From positions 62,001 to 126,000 of the forward strand of contig JALHQO010000009.1 of assembly GCA_022841905.1 (NCBI GenBank): a stretch of 64,000 bases of DNA, written 5' to 3'. This DNA comes from Hyphomonadaceae bacterium. GTDB lineage: Bacteria; Pseudomonadota; Alphaproteobacteria; Caulobacterales; Aquidulcibacteraceae. Under the pieces are notes generated by a model. It searched no databases and was not told the origin of the DNA. It saw nothing but the letters and a program-made list of their open reading frames with translations. Positions 7,998 to 17,251 of the stretch are shown here, piece after piece. The translations under genes and the position numbers were made by a program. How positions within the stretch are numbered: the first letter of the stretch is position 1; each line of letters begins with the position of its first letter.

Positions 7998-9326
7998 ATG
8001 GATCCGCAACTCCTTCCATACGCGGAACGCCAAGCGCCCAGGTACACATCGTATCCGAGCGCCAACCACTTCGACGCTTCGGTCGATGCGAAAACCTACG
8101 AAGGCTGGCTAAGAGCGCTTGGGCAGAGTGCGACGCTCTCGCTTTACTTACATATCCCCTATTGTCGGCAGATATGCTGGTACTGCGGCTGCAATACGTT
8201 CCTGACGCGCGGTGGCGATATCGCCGACTTCGTCACTACTCTCATGATGGAAGTAGATCTCGTTGCATCAGCGCTTGGCTCGCGGAATGTCGACGAGATT
8301 CATTGGGGCGGCGGAACACCGAACGTCCTATCACCGGCGGAGTTTCGCCGTCTTTTGCATCACATCGATTTCTGGTTCGACCTATCACCCCAGATTCGGC
8401 ACGCAGTTGAACTTGATCCGCGTTACGTCACGGCGGAGCTCGCCACTACCTATACTGATGTAGGCGTCACTCGCGTTTCGCTTGGCGTCCAGGACCTTAA
8501 CCCGCACGTCCAGGAGGCGATCGGCCGTGTTCAGCCTTTCCAGCAGGTGCGCGACGCCGTCCACACATTGCGGGACGCGGGGCTACGCGAACTTAGCTTT
8601 GACCTCATGTACGGCCTCCCACAGCAATCGTGCGCCGACCTCGCGAAAACGATCAGGTTGGCCGCCGATTTAGAGCCAAGTCGCATCGCCCTTTTCGGAT
8701 ATGCACACGTCCCTTGGTTCAAACGCCGGCAGAGATTGATCAACGCTGATGCGCTGCCTGGACAGAGCGAGCGCTACGAACAGGCTGAACTCGCCCGGCG
8801 CATGCTGGCGGATCTCGGATATGAGAGCGTTGGCCTCGATCATTTTGCGCGCTCCGACGACCCACTGGTGATCGCCGCACGCACCAAATCGATGCGGCGC
8901 AACTTCCAGGGTTATGTGGCAAGTGAAAGCGACGCGCTGATCGGTTTCGGCCCCTCGGCAATCTCACATCTGCGCTGCGGATACGCACAAAACATCTCGA
9001 CCATCGGCGCCTGGCGGCAGGCAATTGAGTCAAACACGCTGCCCACAGCGCGCGGGCATGTGCAATCGGCCGAAGATTGGCGCAGAGCGGCGATTATCCA
9101 GACGCTCATGTGCGACCTTGAGATTGATCTGGCGCCATGGGGTGGTTGGGACATGTTTCCAGACGCCTACCCAGCGCTGGCGCAGCTGGCCGCAGACGGC
9201 ATCGTCGAACTGCGTGGCAATTCCCTCAAAATCCCTCCCTCGATGCGCCAATTTTCTCGTCTCGTGGCCATGACGTTCGACGCCTATTCCTCGCCTTCCA
9301 GCGCAGCGCACTCTCGCGCCATTTGA
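7998..9326 (+). CDS. hemN: Oxygen-independent coproporphyrinogen III dehydrogenase HemN
   Basis: Radical SAM enzyme converting coproporphyrinogen III to protoporphyrinogen IX without oxygen, supplying heme for anaerobic respiration. It has the N-terminal RYTSYPSANHF segment, YLHIPYC with cluster cysteines at 56, 60 and 63 and the HemN-specific CGC extension, WGGGTPN, and SLGVQDLNPHVQ. Length is 442 residues. The start at 7998 is chosen because upstream in-frame sequence would run into the FNR box; no clear Shine-Dalgarno is seen. The gene leads a unit with nnrS. Confidence 0.93.
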   Translation: MDPQLLPYAERQAPRYTSYPSANHFDASVDAKTYEGWLRALGQSATLSLYLHIPYCRQICWYCGCNTFLTRGGDIADFVTTLMMEVDLVASALGSRNVDEIHWGGGTPNVLSPAEFRRLLHHIDFWFDLSPQIRHAVELDPRYVTAELATTYTDVGVTRVSLGVQDLNPHVQEAIGRVQPFQQVRDAVHTLRDAGLRELSFDLMYGLPQQSCADLAKTIRLAADLEPSRIALFGYAHVPWFKRRQRLINADALPGQSERYEQAELARRMLADLGYESVGLDHFARSDDPLVIAARTKSMRRNFQGYVASESDALIGFGPSAISHLRCGYAQNISTIGAWRQAIESNTLPTARGHVQSAEDWRRAAIIQTLMCDLEIDLAPWGGWDMFPDAYPALAQLAADGIVELRGNSLKIPPSMRQFSRLVAMTFDAYSSPSSAAHSRAI

Positions 9327-9339
9327 CCACAGAGGACGA

Positions 9340-10539
9340 ATGACAACGACGACTGCAGAGCGCTATCGCGCCTATCGAGGCCTCCCGCTTTTTAGTATGG
9401 GGTTTCGCCCTTTCTTTTTGCTTGCGGCTCTTTGGGCCGCCTTTGCCGTTCCGATATGGATCGGCGCGAACGCAGGCTGGCTGCCGGCGCAACATTTCAC
9501 GCGCGACTGGCATGCTCACGAAATGCTGTTCGGCTATCTGAGCGGCGTGATTGCGGGCTTTCTGCTGACGGCCGTGCCCAACTGGACAGGTCGCCTGCCC
9601 GTCACGGGCGGCCCGCTTGTCGCTCTCGTGTTGCTCTGGTGCGCCGGGCGCGCGGCCATGCTCATCCCGTCCTTTGCAGCAGCGCCCTTCATCGACAGCG
9701 CGTTCATCTTCGTTTTCGCGATGGTGGTCGGTCGCGAGATTATCGCCGGCCGCAACGCAAAAAACCTGCCTGTCTTGATTCTATTGACCGTGTTGGGGAG
9801 CGCCAACGTCCTGTCTCATCTCCATACGTTTGAGCCTGAACTGGCGCTCCTCGGAGAACGCATCGGCCTAGCGGTCGCCGCGATGCTGGTTTCACTCATC
9901 GGCGGCCGGATAGTGCCGAGCTTCACGCGCAATTGGATGGCAAAGCAAAAGCTCAAACCAGAACCGGCGCCTGCAGGATGGTTCGACGCGGTTGTCTTGG
10001 CCACAAGCGCGCTCGCTTTGGGGCTTTGGGCCGCGGCGCCCCACTTTTTCGCGACGGGCTTCGCGCTCGCTTTGGCAGGCGCGCTCCACTGGGTGCGGCT
10101 GGCGCGCTGGCGAGGCTGGCGCACGCGCGCCGAGCTCTTGGTGCTCATCCTTCACCTCGGGTATGCATGGCTGGCGTTCGGCCTCACCTTGATGGGCCTC
10201 GCCATCATTTCTGTTGGCGTAGTTCCCGCTGCCTCGGGGCTGCACGCACTCACGGCAGGCGCCTTTGGCGTCATGACACTCGCCGTTATGACGCGCGCGA
10301 GCCTCGGCCACGTTGGGCAACCGCTCACAGCGACGCCTCGTATTTCAGCGATCTATGTGCTGGTGAACCTCGGAGCGCTCGTGCGCGTCATCTCCCCGCT
10401 GGCCCCGGAGATGTACACGCCCCTCCTCATCGTTTCCGCACTTCTCTGGGGCGGTGCGTTTGCGTTGTTCGTGATCGTCTACGCGCCGCTTCTCTTGCGG
10501 GCGCGAGTAGAAGCTAGCCTGCGCGGAGCTAAAGCATGA
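9340..10539 (+). CDS. nnrS: NnrS family membrane protein
   Basis: Heme- and copper-containing inner-membrane protein tied to nitric oxide metabolism and resistance in denitrifiers. The 399 residues form about twelve hydrophobic helices with the family N-terminus GFRPFF, the HAHEMLFGY motif near residue 65 and MTRASLGHVG near 320, which hold putative metal-ligand histidines. It starts 13 bases after hemN and overlaps the next gene by ATGA. Co-expression with hemN from the FNR box is expected. Confidence 0.9.
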   Translation: MTTTTAERYRAYRGLPLFSMGFRPFFLLAALWAAFAVPIWIGANAGWLPAQHFTRDWHAHEMLFGYLSGVIAGFLLTAVPNWTGRLPVTGGPLVALVLLWCAGRAAMLIPSFAAAPFIDSAFIFVFAMVVGREIIAGRNAKNLPVLILLTVLGSANVLSHLHTFEPELALLGERIGLAVAAMLVSLIGGRIVPSFTRNWMAKQKLKPEPAPAGWFDAVVLATSALALGLWAAAPHFFATGFALALAGALHWVRLARWRGWRTRAELLVLILHLGYAWLAFGLTLMGLAIISVGVVPAASGLHALTAGAFGVMTLAVMTRASLGHVGQPLTATPRISAIYVLVNLGALVRVISPLAPEMYTPLLIVSALLWGGAFALFVIVYAPLLLRARVEASLRGAKA

Positions 10540-12071
10540 AGGCCGCTCAAAGCCTCCTGGCGCTCGCGTCGCGCGAAGGCGTTCGCGCCTGCTTCGCCAA
10601 TCCAGGTACGTCAGAAATGCATTTGGTGGCGGCGCTCGATTCAGCGCCGGCCATTCGCCCCGTGCTCTGCCTGTTTGAAGGGGTCGCCACCGGCGCCGCT
10701 GATGGCTATGGCCGTATGGCTGAAGCGCCTGCACTCACGCTCTTGCACCTCGGCCCAGGCCTCAGCAACGGCCTCGCCAATTTGCACAACGCCTATCGCG
10801 CGAAGACGCCGATCGTTTCACTGGTTGGCGAGCATGCCACTTATCACCGCGCCAACAATCCCCCGCTCGCGAGCGACATAGTCTCAATTGCCCGACCCGT
10901 CTCATCATGGCTGAAGACAGTGGAAGCGCCCGATCAGCTACTTGGTCTAGCTCTGGAAGCAATCGAAGCCGCCCGCAACGCAGGCCCAGCAACGCTTATC
11001 CTTCCAGCTGATGTCGCCTGGAGCGATGAAGAGCTTGCGGCGCCAAGGTCGCGAGCGCGCCCAGAAGAAACACTCGATACAACCTACCTGGAAGAAGCTG
11101 CGAGTCTGCTTGGGCCGCGCACCGTGCTTTTGCTGGGCGGCCGCTTTCTCTCGGCAAGTGCTTGTTCCGCTGCACACCGGATTGGCGCCAAGACTGGCGC
11201 GCTTGTTCTTATAGAGACCTTCCCGGCTCGCGTCCGGCGGGAAGGGCCGGCGGCGGCGCTCAGGCGATTGCCCTACCTCAGCGAGATGGCGGCAAGTACG
11301 CTCTCCAACATCGACACAATTATCCTCGCCGGCGCGGCATACCCGGTCGCGTTCTTTGCCTTGCCAGGACGGCCAACCAAGCTTGCGCCGGACCATGCGC
11401 GCGTCCTGGATCTCGCGGCGCGAGGCGCCAATATGGAGCGCACGCTCAACACGCTCGCGTCGATATTGCAGGCGCCGGCAATCGAGCCCTCGATCGTGGA
11501 ACGACCAGCGAGGCCAGAGAATGGAGGCGCGATCGATCCTGTTGCGCTCGCCCAGATTATCGCCGCAACGTTGCCCGAGCACGCCATTGTTTGCGACGAA
11601 TCCAACACAGCCGGATTGTTCTGTTATGATGCCGCAGCAGGCGCTGCGCCGCACGACTGGCTGACGCTAACGGGCGGCTCAATCGGCCAAGGCTTGCCGT
11701 TGGCGACAGGCGCCGCTGTCGCTTGCCCCGATCGCCGCGTCCTCGCGCTCGAAGCCGACGGCAGCGCGCTCTACACCATCCAAGCGTTGTGGACCCAGGC
11801 GCGTGAGGGTCTCAACGTCACCAATGTTATCCTCAACAATGGGGCATACGCCATTCTGCGGCTGGAGATGATGCGCGCCGGCATCAACGAACTCTCGGAA
11901 GCAGCAAGCGCGCTCTTCGACTTGAAACGCCCCGCCATCGACTTCTGCGCCATCGCGCGCGGGTTCGGTGTGCCTGCTGAGCGGGTTGAAACGCCCGCGA
12001 AGCTCGTCGCCGCGCTTGAGCGCTCTTATGCGGCGCCGGGGCCTGCTCTCATCGAAGTGATGATCCGATGA
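10536..12071 (+). CDS. Thiamine-diphosphate-dependent decarboxylase/lyase (acetolactate synthase large-subunit-like)
   Basis: 511-residue ThDP enzyme with three domains: N-terminal pyrimidine-binding domain (FANPGTSEMHL; cofactor-activating Glu in LFEGVATGAADGYGRM), a central domain, and a C-terminal diphosphate-binding domain (LEADGSALYTIQALW ending in NN). It is shorter than catabolic or anabolic AHAS and has no small subunit nearby, so a 2-oxoacid decarboxylase or carboligase role is as likely as acetolactate synthesis. ATGA overlaps tie it to nnrS and to the FAD dehydrogenase after it, which could supply a 2-oxoacid. True substrate unknown. Confidence 0.8.
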   Translation: MKAAQSLLALASREGVRACFANPGTSEMHLVAALDSAPAIRPVLCLFEGVATGAADGYGRMAEAPALTLLHLGPGLSNGLANLHNAYRAKTPIVSLVGEHATYHRANNPPLASDIVSIARPVSSWLKTVEAPDQLLGLALEAIEAARNAGPATLILPADVAWSDEELAAPRSRARPEETLDTTYLEEAASLLGPRTVLLLGGRFLSASACSAAHRIGAKTGALVLIETFPARVRREGPAAALRRLPYLSEMAASTLSNIDTIILAGAAYPVAFFALPGRPTKLAPDHARVLDLAARGANMERTLNTLASILQAPAIEPSIVERPARPENGGAIDPVALAQIIAATLPEHAIVCDESNTAGLFCYDAAAGAAPHDWLTLTGGSIGQGLPLATGAAVACPDRRVLALEADGSALYTIQALWTQAREGLNVTNVILNNGAYAILRLEMMRAGINELSEAASALFDLKRPAIDFCAIARGFGVPAERVETPAKLVAALERSYAAPGPALIEVMIR

Positions 12072-13450
12072 TGGACCTGCCCAACGCACTCACGGCCCAG
12101 CTCCAGACCTTGTTGGGCGCCCGATTCAGCCGCGCCGCCGCGATCCGCGATCAACATGCCGGTGGCGGCATGCATCTGCCGGCGCTGCCGCCCCAGGCCG
12201 TAGCATCAGTGAACAATGTTGAGGAGATCATCGCGGTTGTGCACGCGTGCGCGGATCACGGCGTTCCGATCATCCCTTATGGCGCGGGCACTTCACTCGA
12301 ATGTCATGTGGGTGCGCCGCGCGGCGGCGTGTCAGTCGATGTCTCGGGGATGAAGCGCGTGCTGCGTGTGAGCGCAGACGATCAGGATTGCACAGTCGAG
12401 GCAGGGCTAACACGCGTGGCGCTGAACGATGAACTTCGCCACACGGGCCTCTTCTTCCCGGTCGATCCCGGGGCGGACGCCACAATCGGCGGCATGGCCG
12501 CGACGCGCGCATCGGGGACAACAACACTGCGCTACGGAGGCATGCGCGAGAACGTCATGGCGCTCACGGTCGTTACGGCCGACGGCCGCGTCATCAAGAC
12601 GGCCAGGCGCGCCCGCAAATCGGCAGCCGGCTATGACCTGACCCACCTCTTCGTAGGGAGCGAAGGTACTCTCGGCGTGATCGCCGACGTCACCTTGAGA
12701 CTGCATCCCGCGCCCGAAGCCACGAGCGCCGCGGTGTGTGCGTTCGAGTCATCGAGCGGCGCGACGCGAACGGTGATTGAAGCCGTGCAATGTGGACTCC
12801 CTTTAGCGCGCGCGGAGTATCTCGACGCGGCTGCCATCAACGCGGTCAATCGCGCCTTCTCGACTGACTATACCGAGAGCGACACGCTGTTTCTTGAGTT
12901 CCATGGCTCGCCTCAGGAAGTAGCAGCGCATACTGAACGCGCGAGCGCCATCGCCACCGAGAATGGCGGCGGCGAATTCCGCTGGGCGATCGAAAGCGAG
13001 GCGCGGAACCAGTTGTGGAAAGCACGTCACCAAGCGGGACTCGCAGCGCTGAGTTTGCGCCCCGGGGCACGGCCATGGTCCACGGATGTGTGCGTGCCGA
13101 TCAGCCAACTCTCCGCCTGCATCGACGAGACCAGACGCGACATCGCCCTCCTCCCGTTTCCTGCGGTAGTGCTCGGGCACATCGGCGACGGCAACTTCCA
13201 TGTGATCTTGTTGCTGGACCCCGCCAATTTAACAGAGATAGACGCTGCCAAGCGATTCAATGACACCCTGATCTCACGCGCGATTGAGATGGACGGCACC
13301 TGCACTGGCGAACATGGCATTGGTCTCGGTAAACGCGACTCGCTGCGTCACGAACTCGCCGGCGCCGTTGATCTCATGGCTGACATCAAGCACGCGCTCG
13401 ACCCACACGCGATCATGAACCCAGAGAAGATTTTTGCACCTAGAGTTTAG
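12068..13450 (+). CDS. FAD-linked 2-hydroxyacid dehydrogenase (D-lactate dehydrogenase/GlcD-like)
   Basis: 460-residue flavoprotein of the FAD_binding_4 / FAD-oxidase C type. The FAD site shows PYGAGTSLECH and later VDPGADATIGGMAATRASG; the C-terminal part has HIGDGNFHV and ends with CTGEHGIGLGK and DPHAIMNPEKIF, characteristic of D-lactate or glycolate dehydrogenases. It would oxidise a D-2-hydroxyacid and pass electrons to quinone or cytochrome c. Coupled by overlap to the ThDP enzyme, suggesting consecutive steps (hydroxyacid to oxoacid to C-C bond change). Lactate is the best guess. Confidence 0.85.
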   Translation: MMDLPNALTAQLQTLLGARFSRAAAIRDQHAGGGMHLPALPPQAVASVNNVEEIIAVVHACADHGVPIIPYGAGTSLECHVGAPRGGVSVDVSGMKRVLRVSADDQDCTVEAGLTRVALNDELRHTGLFFPVDPGADATIGGMAATRASGTTTLRYGGMRENVMALTVVTADGRVIKTARRARKSAAGYDLTHLFVGSEGTLGVIADVTLRLHPAPEATSAAVCAFESSSGATRTVIEAVQCGLPLARAEYLDAAAINAVNRAFSTDYTESDTLFLEFHGSPQEVAAHTERASAIATENGGGEFRWAIESEARNQLWKARHQAGLAALSLRPGARPWSTDVCVPISQLSACIDETRRDIALLPFPAVVLGHIGDGNFHVILLLDPANLTEIDAAKRFNDTLISRAIEMDGTCTGEHGIGLGKRDSLRHELAGAVDLMADIKHALDPHAIMNPEKIFAPRV

Positions 13451-13461
13451 GGCAGACCCGA

Positions 13462-13477
13462 AGCGGCGTGAGCCGCT
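13462..13477 (+). terminator. Short hairpin after the FAD dehydrogenase
   Basis: AGCGGC-GTGA-GCCGCT forms a six-pair stem with a GNRA-like loop 12 bases after the stop. No T run follows, so it may be a weak or Rho-assisted end only. Confidence 0.3.
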
Positions 13478-13697
13478 AGATCAACTCAAAGCCGCCGGCG
13501 GAAGAAACGAGTTTCTGACCCGTCCAGAGTTGGACGACTATGAGAGGAGCGCCACCAAGCATTTCCTGACTTGGCAGCCCTGTCACGAGTGGATGAGTCT
13601 CGAGGAGTGATCTCCAGATCGTTGGAAAACAGCAGCCGGACTCCCGCGCCTCTCGACAGCGGCGCAGTAAGTCTTCGGCTGAAGCAACGTCCAACAC
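13476..13697 (-). CDS. Small hypothetical protein
   Basis: A 73-residue frame from a GTG start on the minus strand. The sequence (FPTIWRSLLETHPLV, then LIVVQLWTGQKLV near the end) has a protein-like mix of hydrophobic and polar residues and a sensible C-terminus, and it occupies space otherwise empty between two plus-strand genes. I do not recognise a named family and no function is proposed. The start is uncertain because no good ribosome site was found. Confidence 0.45.
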   Translation of the reverse strand: MLDVASAEDLLRRCREARESGCCFPTIWRSLLETHPLVTGLPSQEMLGGAPLIVVQLWTGQKLVSSAGGFELI

Positions 13698-13956
13698 GCA
13701 ATCCCGGCGCAGAGGACGCCATCAGTCCCTTGCGCCTACTCAAAGGCCACCCGCACGCTTGCGGCATTCGACCGCGGCGCCGTTTGACGTTGGTCAATCC
13801 GTCCGCGCGTGCGCCGTGCTTAGCTCTCCATGGCGCTCGGGCGCCGTTGGCCGGCCGCCAGCACCCAACAGGGCGCGGAAAGCTAGGCCCGGGCACGCCG
13901 CTCCGTCTCAGCACGGAGCGGCCTGTCTGTCAGACGCCGCCTCACGGGACCCGTAC

Positions 13957-14304
13957 ATGACAAGCGACTTCCAAGCCCGCATCGCCGAGATCGATGAATA
14001 TGCGGTCGAACTGAAAGCTCTCATTCCCGACACGCTGAATGCCTTCGGAGGCTTGTCGAAGGCGGCCCAAACCATCGGAGCGCTCGACAAGAAAACCAAG
14101 GAGCTGCTGGCGCTCGCCATCGCAGTGGCGATCCGGTGCGACGGCTGCATCGGCTATCATGCACGCGGCGCCCATCGCACCGGCGCGAGCCGCCAAGAGA
14201 TCGCCGAAGCGCTTGGCGTCGCCATTCAAATGGGCGGCGGCCCGAGCGTGAATTATGCGGCCGACGCGTTGCGCGCTTTCGACCAATTCCACGCGAAGGC
14301 TTAG
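13957..14304 (+). CDS. Carboxymuconolactone decarboxylase / AhpD-like protein
   Basis: 115-residue all-helical protein of the CMD/AhpD family. The redox motif CDGC lies at residues 61-64 with a histidine at 68 (CDGCIGYHA), as in AhpD-type alkylhydroperoxidases that use a CxxC pair to reduce peroxides. The ATG at 13957 gives the usual family length; the track's 13759 start adds an unrelated Pro/Arg-rich stretch. It stands alone, 36 bases before a small hypothetical gene that may be cotranscribed. Physiological substrate unknown. Confidence 0.82.
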   Translation: MTSDFQARIAEIDEYAVELKALIPDTLNAFGGLSKAAQTIGALDKKTKELLALAIAVAIRCDGCIGYHARGAHRTGASRQEIAEALGVAIQMGGGPSVNYAADALRAFDQFHAKA

Positions 14305-14339
14305 TACGCGCGAAGTTCGGCCACTCCTGGAGATTGAAC

Positions 14340-14543
14340 ATGAGACTTCTTGAGATTGAGCACCGGGGCGATCGCCCGGAAACACGCCAAAAGACATTTG
14401 TGAACCCCGCGCAGGTTGTTGCGGTTTATGACCCCGGTCACTCGGGTACGCACATTTCGCTCGCCGATGGCCGCGTGCTCTCCGAGGTCCACATGAGTGT
14501 TGATGAAATGCGCAAGCATCTGGAGGAGAGCGGCGCCGTCTAG
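14340..14543 (+). CDS. Small hypothetical protein (FlbD-like pattern)
   Basis: 67 residues from an ATG with GGAG seven bases upstream. The pattern KTFVNPAQVVAVYD...THISLADGR..SEVHMSVDEM alternates short beta strands and ends in a helix, resembling in layout the small FlbD family (x-x-N-P-x-x-I ... L-x-x-G-x). The likeness is weak and no flagellar genes are near. It probably shares a transcript with the AhpD-like gene. Confidence 0.55.
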   Translation: MRLLEIEHRGDRPETRQKTFVNPAQVVAVYDPGHSGTHISLADGRVLSEVHMSVDEMRKHLEESGAV

Positions 14544-14851
14544 CAGTCTGAGATATTGTTCGCCGTCGAGAGCGGCTGAGATGGCGGGCGCACTTGGCGG
14601 CCGCGCTAACGTAAGAAGCTTCCGCGCCCGGCCCGGAATTGAAGCCGAAGAAATCGAAGCTGACGATGCTTTCGGCTTTTGGGGTGCTTAATTTTTTCGT
14701 CAGCGCTAGCGCGCTGGCCCGCATGATGAGTGCGTAAAGTTCGATTGCTTCGCCCCTCCGTCGCTCCCCGCGCGCGGAACGGCTTTTCTTCGAGCGCCTT
14801 GGGACTTAGACTCTGACTCGATCGCTGACGGTCGCACTTCTCGGTAGTCTG
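14544..14851. other. Intergenic stretch without a supported gene
   Basis: The 308 bases before the carbonic anhydrase contain only a 36-codon frame (ATG at 14581) and a CAGCGC-TAGC-GCGCTG inverted repeat at 14701-14716 next to an ATTTTTT tract. On neither strand is a T run correctly placed after the hairpin. It may hold the carbonic anhydrase promoter. Confidence 0.4.
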
Positions 14852-15562
14852 ATGGCACTCCACAAACTCTTCGACCGGAATGTCGCTTGGGCACAGCGTA
14901 AGACCTGTGAAGATCCAACGTTCTTTTTGCGCATGGCGGAGCAACAGTCCCCAAAGTATCTTTGGATCGGTTGCTCAGACAGCCGCGTCACCGCCAACGA
15001 TGTGCTCGGACTCGATCCCGGCGAAGTCTTTGTCCAGAGAAACATCGCAAATATCGTGCACACGAGCGACATGAATCTACTTGCGGTGCTGGAGTACGCG
15101 ATTGAGATACTAAAGGTCGAGCACGTCATTGTTTGCGGCCACTACGGTTGTGGCGGCGTCCAGCGCGCACTCGGACGCGAACGCTCCGCCTTGGTCGACC
15201 ATTGGCTCCAGCCAATCGTGATGCTCTATCGAAAGCACCGAGCGGTCTTCGACGCCATTGAAGACATGGATGCGCGCGCAAACAGAGTGTGCGAATTGAA
15301 TATCGAGATGCAGATCCGCCGCGTCGCCTCAATTCCAATTGTCGAAAACGCCTGGGCGCGAGGCCAAAGCCTCCATCTGCATGGCTGGATTTACGGCATA
15401 CATGACGGCCTATTGCGAGATGTTGGGCCGACGCTTGCCTCGATTGAAGAACGCGACGCGTTGATCAGCATTGATCAGCGTGTGCATCGACACGATGAGC
15501 CGGTTAGCGGCGTCCGCGGCCACGCAATCGATGCGTTTGGCGAAACCACCGAGACAGAGTGA
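14852..15562 (+). CDS. can: Beta-class carbonic anhydrase
   Basis: Zinc enzyme interconverting CO2 and bicarbonate in the cytoplasm. The metal and catalytic residues are all present: Cys41-x-Asp43-x-Arg45 (CSDSR) and His97/Cys100 (GHYGCGG). At 236 residues it is like E. coli Can, with a normal C-terminal part including HLHGWIYGIHDGLL. It is monocistronic in appearance and converges on the broken hydrolase-cyclase gene. Confidence 0.95.
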   Translation: MALHKLFDRNVAWAQRKTCEDPTFFLRMAEQQSPKYLWIGCSDSRVTANDVLGLDPGEVFVQRNIANIVHTSDMNLLAVLEYAIEILKVEHVIVCGHYGCGGVQRALGRERSALVDHWLQPIVMLYRKHRAVFDAIEDMDARANRVCELNIEMQIRRVASIPIVENAWARGQSLHLHGWIYGIHDGLLRDVGPTLASIEERDALISIDQRVHRHDEPVSGVRGHAIDAFGETTETE

Positions 15563-15717
15563 TGCTGTAGCGACCAGCAGCCCTATGAACGTGTGGCGAA
15601 CGCCTATGCCCCAATGCGCCTGACGAGGTGATGACGCGACTTGCGTTCGCAACATCATCCCCAATTTCGGACTCTGGACCTGCCGCGTCCGTGAGCGGAC
15701 GTTGGGAGGCGCCGCGC

Positions 15718-17050
15718 CTAATGCGCCGCGAAGAGCGCCCACTCCCCCGGCACGCCCTTGAGGGTTTCGACGCCACGGGGCGCAAATTGCAAGCCCGAAC
15801 CGGCGACGAGGTCTTTCACCGTGCTGGACGCCAGCACTTCGCCTGGCGATCCCTTCGCCATGATCCGTGCGCCTGTATGAACGGCGACGCCGCCAATATT
15901 GTCCCCCATGATCTCGCACTCGCCGATGTGGACGCCCGCGCGCACGTCGACGCCGAGCTGCTTCACCGCTTGCGCAATCTCCAAAGCGCAACGCACCGCG
16001 CGCGCCGGCCCGTCGAATGTCGCCAGGAAGCCGTCGCCCGCCGTGTTCGCTTCTTTGCCGCGATGGCGCGCCAGCGCCTTGCGCACCAGCGCGTAGTAGG
16101 AATTTAGCAGGCCGCGCCACGCCGCATCGCCGATGCTGCACCGCGCGTTCGGTCGAGCCCGCAATGTCGACGAACATTACCGTCGCGAGTACGCGGTCGG
16201 CCGATTCTATTGGACGCTCGCCGGTGATAAATTCCTGGATGTCGGAGAGGATCACATCCATGTCGTCGAGCGCGATGGAATGGCTGTCGCCTGCATATTC
16301 CTTGAAGATCGCGCCGGGGATGCGCGAGGCCATGTCGCGCGCGGCGTCGATGAGCGCCACCGGATCGCCGGTGCGGTTCATCACCATGGTCGGCGCCTTG
16401 ATCGCCGGCAGGATGGAGCGCGTATCGATGTCGGCGTTCATTTCCTCATACGCACGCACGGCTGAGGGGCTGGCCGCGGCGCGCATGTAGCGGAGCATGG
16501 TGTCGACGAGGGCGGGGTCGGCGTCCTTGCCCAACCCAGCGCCCGGACCCACGACGTACTCAATTGTCGGCCAGCCATCGTGGATCATGGCAAGCATGGC
16601 GTCGTGCTCTTCGCGCGTCTGGCCCCACGGATGATCTGGTGTATTGAGCCATTTTGCCTGCGCCCCCCAGATGATCAAGGATTGCACGCGCTCGGGATGC
16701 ATCGCGGCGAACATCGAGGCCATCGAGCCGCCTTCCGAACCGCCGAATAGATGCGCGCGCTCGATGCCTGCCGCGTCCATCACCGCGCGAATATCTTCGG
16801 TGCGCTCTTCAAGCGTCGCCATTCTGGTGGGACGGTCGGACAGGCCGGTCCCGCGCTTGTCGAAGCGCACAAGGCGGCAGAATCTCGAGAACTTTTCGAA
16901 GAACATCGCCCGGCGGGGATGCTCCCAATCCATGTCGAGATGCGACATGGTGCCGGGCGCCCATATCACATCGGGCGGACCCTCGCCGGTCATCTGATAA
17001 GCGATGCATACATCGCCACTGTACGCGTAACGCGTAGTTGGGTTCATCAT
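15718..17050 (-). pseudogene. Frameshifted alpha/beta hydrolase - class III adenylate cyclase fusion
   Basis: The first frame encodes an alpha/beta hydrolase (residues 1 to about 280; nucleophile motif GGSEGGS) and enters the cyclase domain at VMFVDIAGSTERA. There the frame is lost near 16135. The rest of the cyclase (IGDAAWRGLL..., NTAGDGFLATFDGPARAVRCA, VHTGARIMAKGSPGEVLAS) continues in another frame to the TAG at 15718. Removing one base near GTGCAGCATCGG restores the join; an extra C is the simplest cause. The track's 546-residue ORF is read-through into nonsense. Hydrolase-cyclase fusions of this layout are known in proteobacteria and mycobacteria. A sequencing error cannot be excluded. 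Confidence 0.8.
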
Positions 17051-17251
17051 GAGCGATCAGTAGCATGGCGCGCTCAGCTGCCCAGCCCTCGTAGCGACGG
17101 AATCAAGGGGCGAATAACCACCAAACCTGCCGTTTGATCCCAAGAACAGAAGTTCTTTACTCAGGGCCGCAAAGCAGACGAAGCGACTTGATAGGAAAGA
17201 CAACGGCAACTTCGCATAGCCCTTCGTCTAAAACTCTCCACGGCTAGCAGT

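Noticed and set aside
14497-14691. 64-codon plus-strand ORF
   Set aside because: The start lies in the preceding gene and the remaining 36 codons show no family features or good ribosome site.
14701-14716. CAGCGC-TAGC-GCGCTG hairpin as a terminator
   Set aside because: The nearby T tract lies 5' of the stem on the plus strand and becomes an A tract on the minus strand, so it does not fit an intrinsic terminator.
13942-14724. 260-codon minus-strand ORF
   Set aside because: It covers the AhpD-like and small hypothetical genes antisense; its Arg/Ser/Ala-rich sequence has no family features.
15410-17050. 546-codon ORF taken as one intact protein
   Set aside because: After residue about 305 it reads the cyclase region in the wrong frame and runs into the carbonic anhydrase; it is a frameshifted gene.
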